A stretch of 8,298 bases of DNA from Clostridiaceae bacterium (GTDB lineage: Bacteria; Bacillota; Clostridia; Lachnospirales; Lachnospiraceae): contig JAGZXV010000227.1 in assembly GCA_018378255.1 (NCBI GenBank), positions 1 through 8,298 on the forward strand. Reading direction: 5' to 3'. Below are positions 6,237-8,298 of this stretch, one piece after another. Position numbers and translations under genes: made by a program. The notes under the pieces are model-generated. The model was not told where the DNA came from. It did no database searches and was given only the letters and a program-made list of their open reading frames with translations. Positions within the stretch are counted from its first letter, which is position 1; every line of letters starts with the position of its first letter.

Positions 6237-6261
6237 ATTTATGCCGCTTTTATAAAAATAC

Positions 6262-6302
6262 AAAAAAAGACTACAGATTTTCTTTTTTTGAAATCTGTAG
6301 TC
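6262..6302 (-). terminator. Strong intrinsic terminator of the regulator gene
   Basis: A perfect 12-bp stem, GACTACAGATTT (6269-6280) with its complement at 6291-6302, closes a ten-base loop. On the minus strand it is followed by seven T and then GTATTTTTAT. It begins 32 bases after the regulator stop and lies upstream of the hydrolase promoter. The regulator and the hydrolase should therefore be separate transcripts even though they share direction. Confidence 0.92.
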
Positions 6303-6334
6303 AAATTAGCATCCAAATCGGAAATGAAAACGTG

Positions 6335-8275
6335 TCATATATTATTTTGGAGGTTTCGCAGAGTATCTGCCTTTTCCGGATATCCGCTGTATTCATATTG
6401 CCGTATCGTAAACGGAAGCAGCTCCAGCCATCGTTCCCCATTCTTCTGATTTTCGTAAAATCTCGCGACGGCATGGTGCCAGAGCCGTCTTTTTCCCATG
6501 GAGAGATGCTGATAAACATAGTCTTTATAAAACCGGTGCCGGAATTTATAAATAATATAATCGTCCCATGTCTGTTCCACGACAAAACGAGTCAGAAGAA
6601 GCTGTTCCAGCACTTCGATCAGCTCCATCCGATCCATTTCCACCAACAGCTCCAGCTCCTCCAGCTCCGCATGCTCCACAAAAATCGACAGAGCGTCCAA
6701 TACCTTTCTCTGCTCTTTGGTAAGCTTTTCCAGCCATAACTGTATCAGCATGTCGATTCTCGGCAGCGGCCGTCCTTCCTTCCAGCCGTCCTGCCGGATC
6801 ATATTCAGTGTATCCATCAATACAAGCGCGTTTCCCTCTGTGCGAAGAAAAATCTCACGGGTGCTGATTCCGGCATCGCCGCATCCTTGCAATGCATTTC
6901 CAGCAATTTCGGTTGTCTCCGCCTCCGTGAAGCACGAAAGAGGAAGAGTAGTAATGATATCCCGCTCACGCAGCGCTGCAAGGAGCCCGCGGATATCCTG
7001 TTCGCCGTCAATACGGCAGGTCGCAATCATAAAAACCTGCCGGTTGCCCAGTTCTATCATGACACGCTGCAATAGCCGGCGGCTGACGATATCCATCCAT
7101 TGGAGGCTGTCAAAGTATAAAATAATTCGCCATCGGCCGGCAAGCTCCTTCAACAGATTCAGTACCCCGTTCTCCAAAGCCATATAACTTAAATATTCCC
7201 CGTTTCCGCCGTGAACCACGTCCGGATTCTCCGTTGCCATTCCTGTAAGTACGAGATGAATCAGTGCTGTGCTGCTTTCCGTCAGACGGATTTTCCCTTC
7301 ATTCTGAAGATTTTCAAGCTGTTTGAAAAGATCCCGCCATGATTTTAAGGGAAAGTCGGCTTCCGCGCAGTAACAGTGGGAGACAAGCTCAAGGACGCCT
7401 GCGTCACGGTTCATCTCATAAATCTGCTGCATCAGAGCTGTTTTACCGACTCCCACTTCGCCTTCAATGACAACTGAGGCAGACGGTTCATGATTTAAGA
7501 ACCAGAAAATCCGTTCATCAATGTATTGAAGCTCCGCCAGCCGTCCGAAGAAATGATCCTTGCGATCCGTTTTTCGGATAAGCGAAACTTCTTTCCGGTG
7601 GAACATGGTCCGGAACAGCAATTCCACCGCATGGGAAGGCTCCTCGTCCAGATCCCTCCGCAGGCATTTTACATACTCATGATACATCTGGATTCCCCAA
7701 TCGTATTTCTCGGCCTGCATATAGCATTTCATTCCGGTCAGGACCATTTCCTCATCCCATGGTTTCCAATATTCCCACGTGCCAATCAGACGCCGGAGCC
7801 TCGTTATATCACGGCAGACCAAAGGCTCGGCCAGCTCTGATTTAATATAATCCAGGCACCTGGAGAGCTGGATACGTCTTTTGTTTTCCACCCAGACTTC
7901 AAATTCCGGGCAGTCTTTGAGATAGAAAAAATCGAGAAATCTGTCCTGCCGGAGAGCAAAATCCGCTTCGGGTAAATCCCATTCCGATCCGAAACCGAAT
8001 TTAGGATTCAGTTCCAGAGAATTTTTCCCATGCAGCAGGATGGCGTCTTTATCCAGGCAGCGCCGGATTTGAAAGAGAGCCTGCCTTAAATTTTTGCGTC
8101 CGGAGGATTCATCGCTGGAGCCCCAGAAGACGGATATTAGTTCGTCCCGGTTGACCTTTTTCTCCACACAGAGATAATAAAAAATCCCTTCCGCTTTGCG
8201 ATAAGGAAAATGGACAATCCTGCCATTATTAAACACACCCGGTATCCCGAGAAGCGTCACCTGATATTCTGACAT
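6335..8275 (-). CDS. SARP/AfsR-like transcriptional regulator (wHTH, BTAD, AAA/STAND ATPase)
   Basis: A cytosolic DNA-binding activator of 646 aa. Residues 1-95 resemble the OmpR-type winged helix of SARP proteins: VTLLGIPGV start, VNRDELISVFW, and RKNLRQALFQIRRCLD (60-75). Residues about 100-225 fit the all-helical bacterial transcriptional activator domain (EEMVLTGMKCYMQAEKYDWG, YVKCLRRDLDEEPS). An ATPase module follows: entry motif FFGRLAELQ (242-250), Walker A GEVGVGKT (272-279), Walker B RIILYFDSLQWMD (383-395) and a sensor-like ATCR (418-421). The usual second Walker B acidic residue is Ser390. The protein ends with a helical region and lacks the long TPR tail of AfsR, so it is a short form. 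The start has a run of G nine bases upstream. It most likely controls the downstream hydrolase and permease; the promoter is outside the window. Confidence 0.9.
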   Translation of the reverse strand: MSEYQVTLLGIPGVFNNGRIVHFPYRKAEGIFYYLCVEKKVNRDELISVFWGSSDESSGRKNLRQALFQIRRCLDKDAILLHGKNSLELNPKFGFGSEWDLPEADFALRQDRFLDFFYLKDCPEFEVWVENKRRIQLSRCLDYIKSELAEPLVCRDITRLRRLIGTWEYWKPWDEEMVLTGMKCYMQAEKYDWGIQMYHEYVKCLRRDLDEEPSHAVELLFRTMFHRKEVSLIRKTDRKDHFFGRLAELQYIDERIFWFLNHEPSASVVIEGEVGVGKTALMQQIYEMNRDAGVLELVSHCYCAEADFPLKSWRDLFKQLENLQNEGKIRLTESSTALIHLVLTGMATENPDVVHGGNGEYLSYMALENGVLNLLKELAGRWRIILYFDSLQWMDIVSRRLLQRVMIELGNRQVFMIATCRIDGEQDIRGLLAALRERDIITTLPLSCFTEAETTEIAGNALQGCGDAGISTREIFLRTEGNALVLMDTLNMIRQDGWKEGRPLPRIDMLIQLWLEKLTKEQRKVLDALSIFVEHAELEELELLVEMDRMELIEVLEQLLLTRFVVEQTWDDYIIYKFRHRFYKDYVYQHLSMGKRRLWHHAVARFYENQKNGERWLELLPFTIRQYEYSGYPEKADTLRNLQNNI

Positions 8276-8283
8276 ATCTGTAA

Positions 8284-8291
8284 TCCCCCCC
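8284..8291 (-). promoter_or_regulatory. Ribosome binding site of the regulator
   Basis: On the minus strand GGGGGGGA stands about eight bases before the ATG at 8275. A G-run is an unusual form of the site, but the spacing is normal and no other start fits the winged-helix N-terminus. Homopolymer G runs are prone to length variation, which could tune translation of the regulator. Confidence 0.45.
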
Positions 8292-8298
8292 TGTTATA

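Noticed and set aside
6332..6739. Open + strand frame of 135 codons antisense to the regulator C-terminus
   Set aside because: The opposite strand encodes a coherent regulator ending before a perfect terminator; this frame is a shadow.
6717..7187. Open + strand frame of 156 codons inside the regulator
   Set aside because: It is antisense to the well-supported SARP-like regulator, is rich in Ser/Arg as expected of a reverse-frame shadow, and has no ribosome binding site.

Overview
The window looks like a chromosomal segment of an anaerobic Firmicute, most likely a Lachnospiraceae-type Clostridium (inference). The grounds are AGGAG-type ribosome binding sites, mixed codon use with AT-rich intergenic DNA, a dense palindromic intergenic repeat, and protein types typical of gut Clostridia. 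There are five substantial protein-coding loci. No rRNA, tRNA, CRISPR array or transposase gene was seen.

Left part (1-1302, + strand): an AT-rich leader holds a 35-codon small ORF behind a GC-rich hairpin. It is followed by a plausible promoter with a 16-nt palindrome over its -10, then a 20-codon leader peptide whose stop overlaps (ATGA) the start of a D-2-hydroxyacid dehydrogenase. The dehydrogenase has an intact NAD motif and Arg/Glu/His catalytic triad. A hairpin at 1319-1341 separates it from a convergent gene.

Middle part (1456-2888, - strand): one unrecognised membrane-anchored protein. Its frame is broken by a run of eight A near the 3' end; a -1 shift there would rejoin it to a 77-codon continuation (about 477 aa in all). 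Whether this is a mutation, an assembly error or a productive slippage site cannot be told from the sequence. The 447 bases from 2889 to 3335 hold its upstream region and, at the far end, the permease terminator.

Right part (3251-8298, - strand): a coherent three-gene unit read right to left. First is a SARP/AfsR-like regulator (winged helix, BTAD, AAA/STAND ATPase) with its own strong terminator. Next is an M20D-type amidohydrolase/peptidase, then an APC-superfamily amino-acid permease ending at another strong terminator. The hydrolase promoter has a good -10 (TATAAT), no recognisable -35, and two TTAACG direct repeats 11 bp apart, the nearer one 8 bp (heptamer count) from the -10. That is the known layout of SARP binding sites, so the regulator probably activates the hydrolase and permease genes. 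The simplest reading is a regulated module for importing and cleaving an amide-linked amino-acid conjugate or dipeptide; the substrate is unknown. Between hydrolase and permease lies a 164-bp gapless imperfect palindrome that looks like a MITE-type mobile repeat and would form a long hairpin in the shared transcript.
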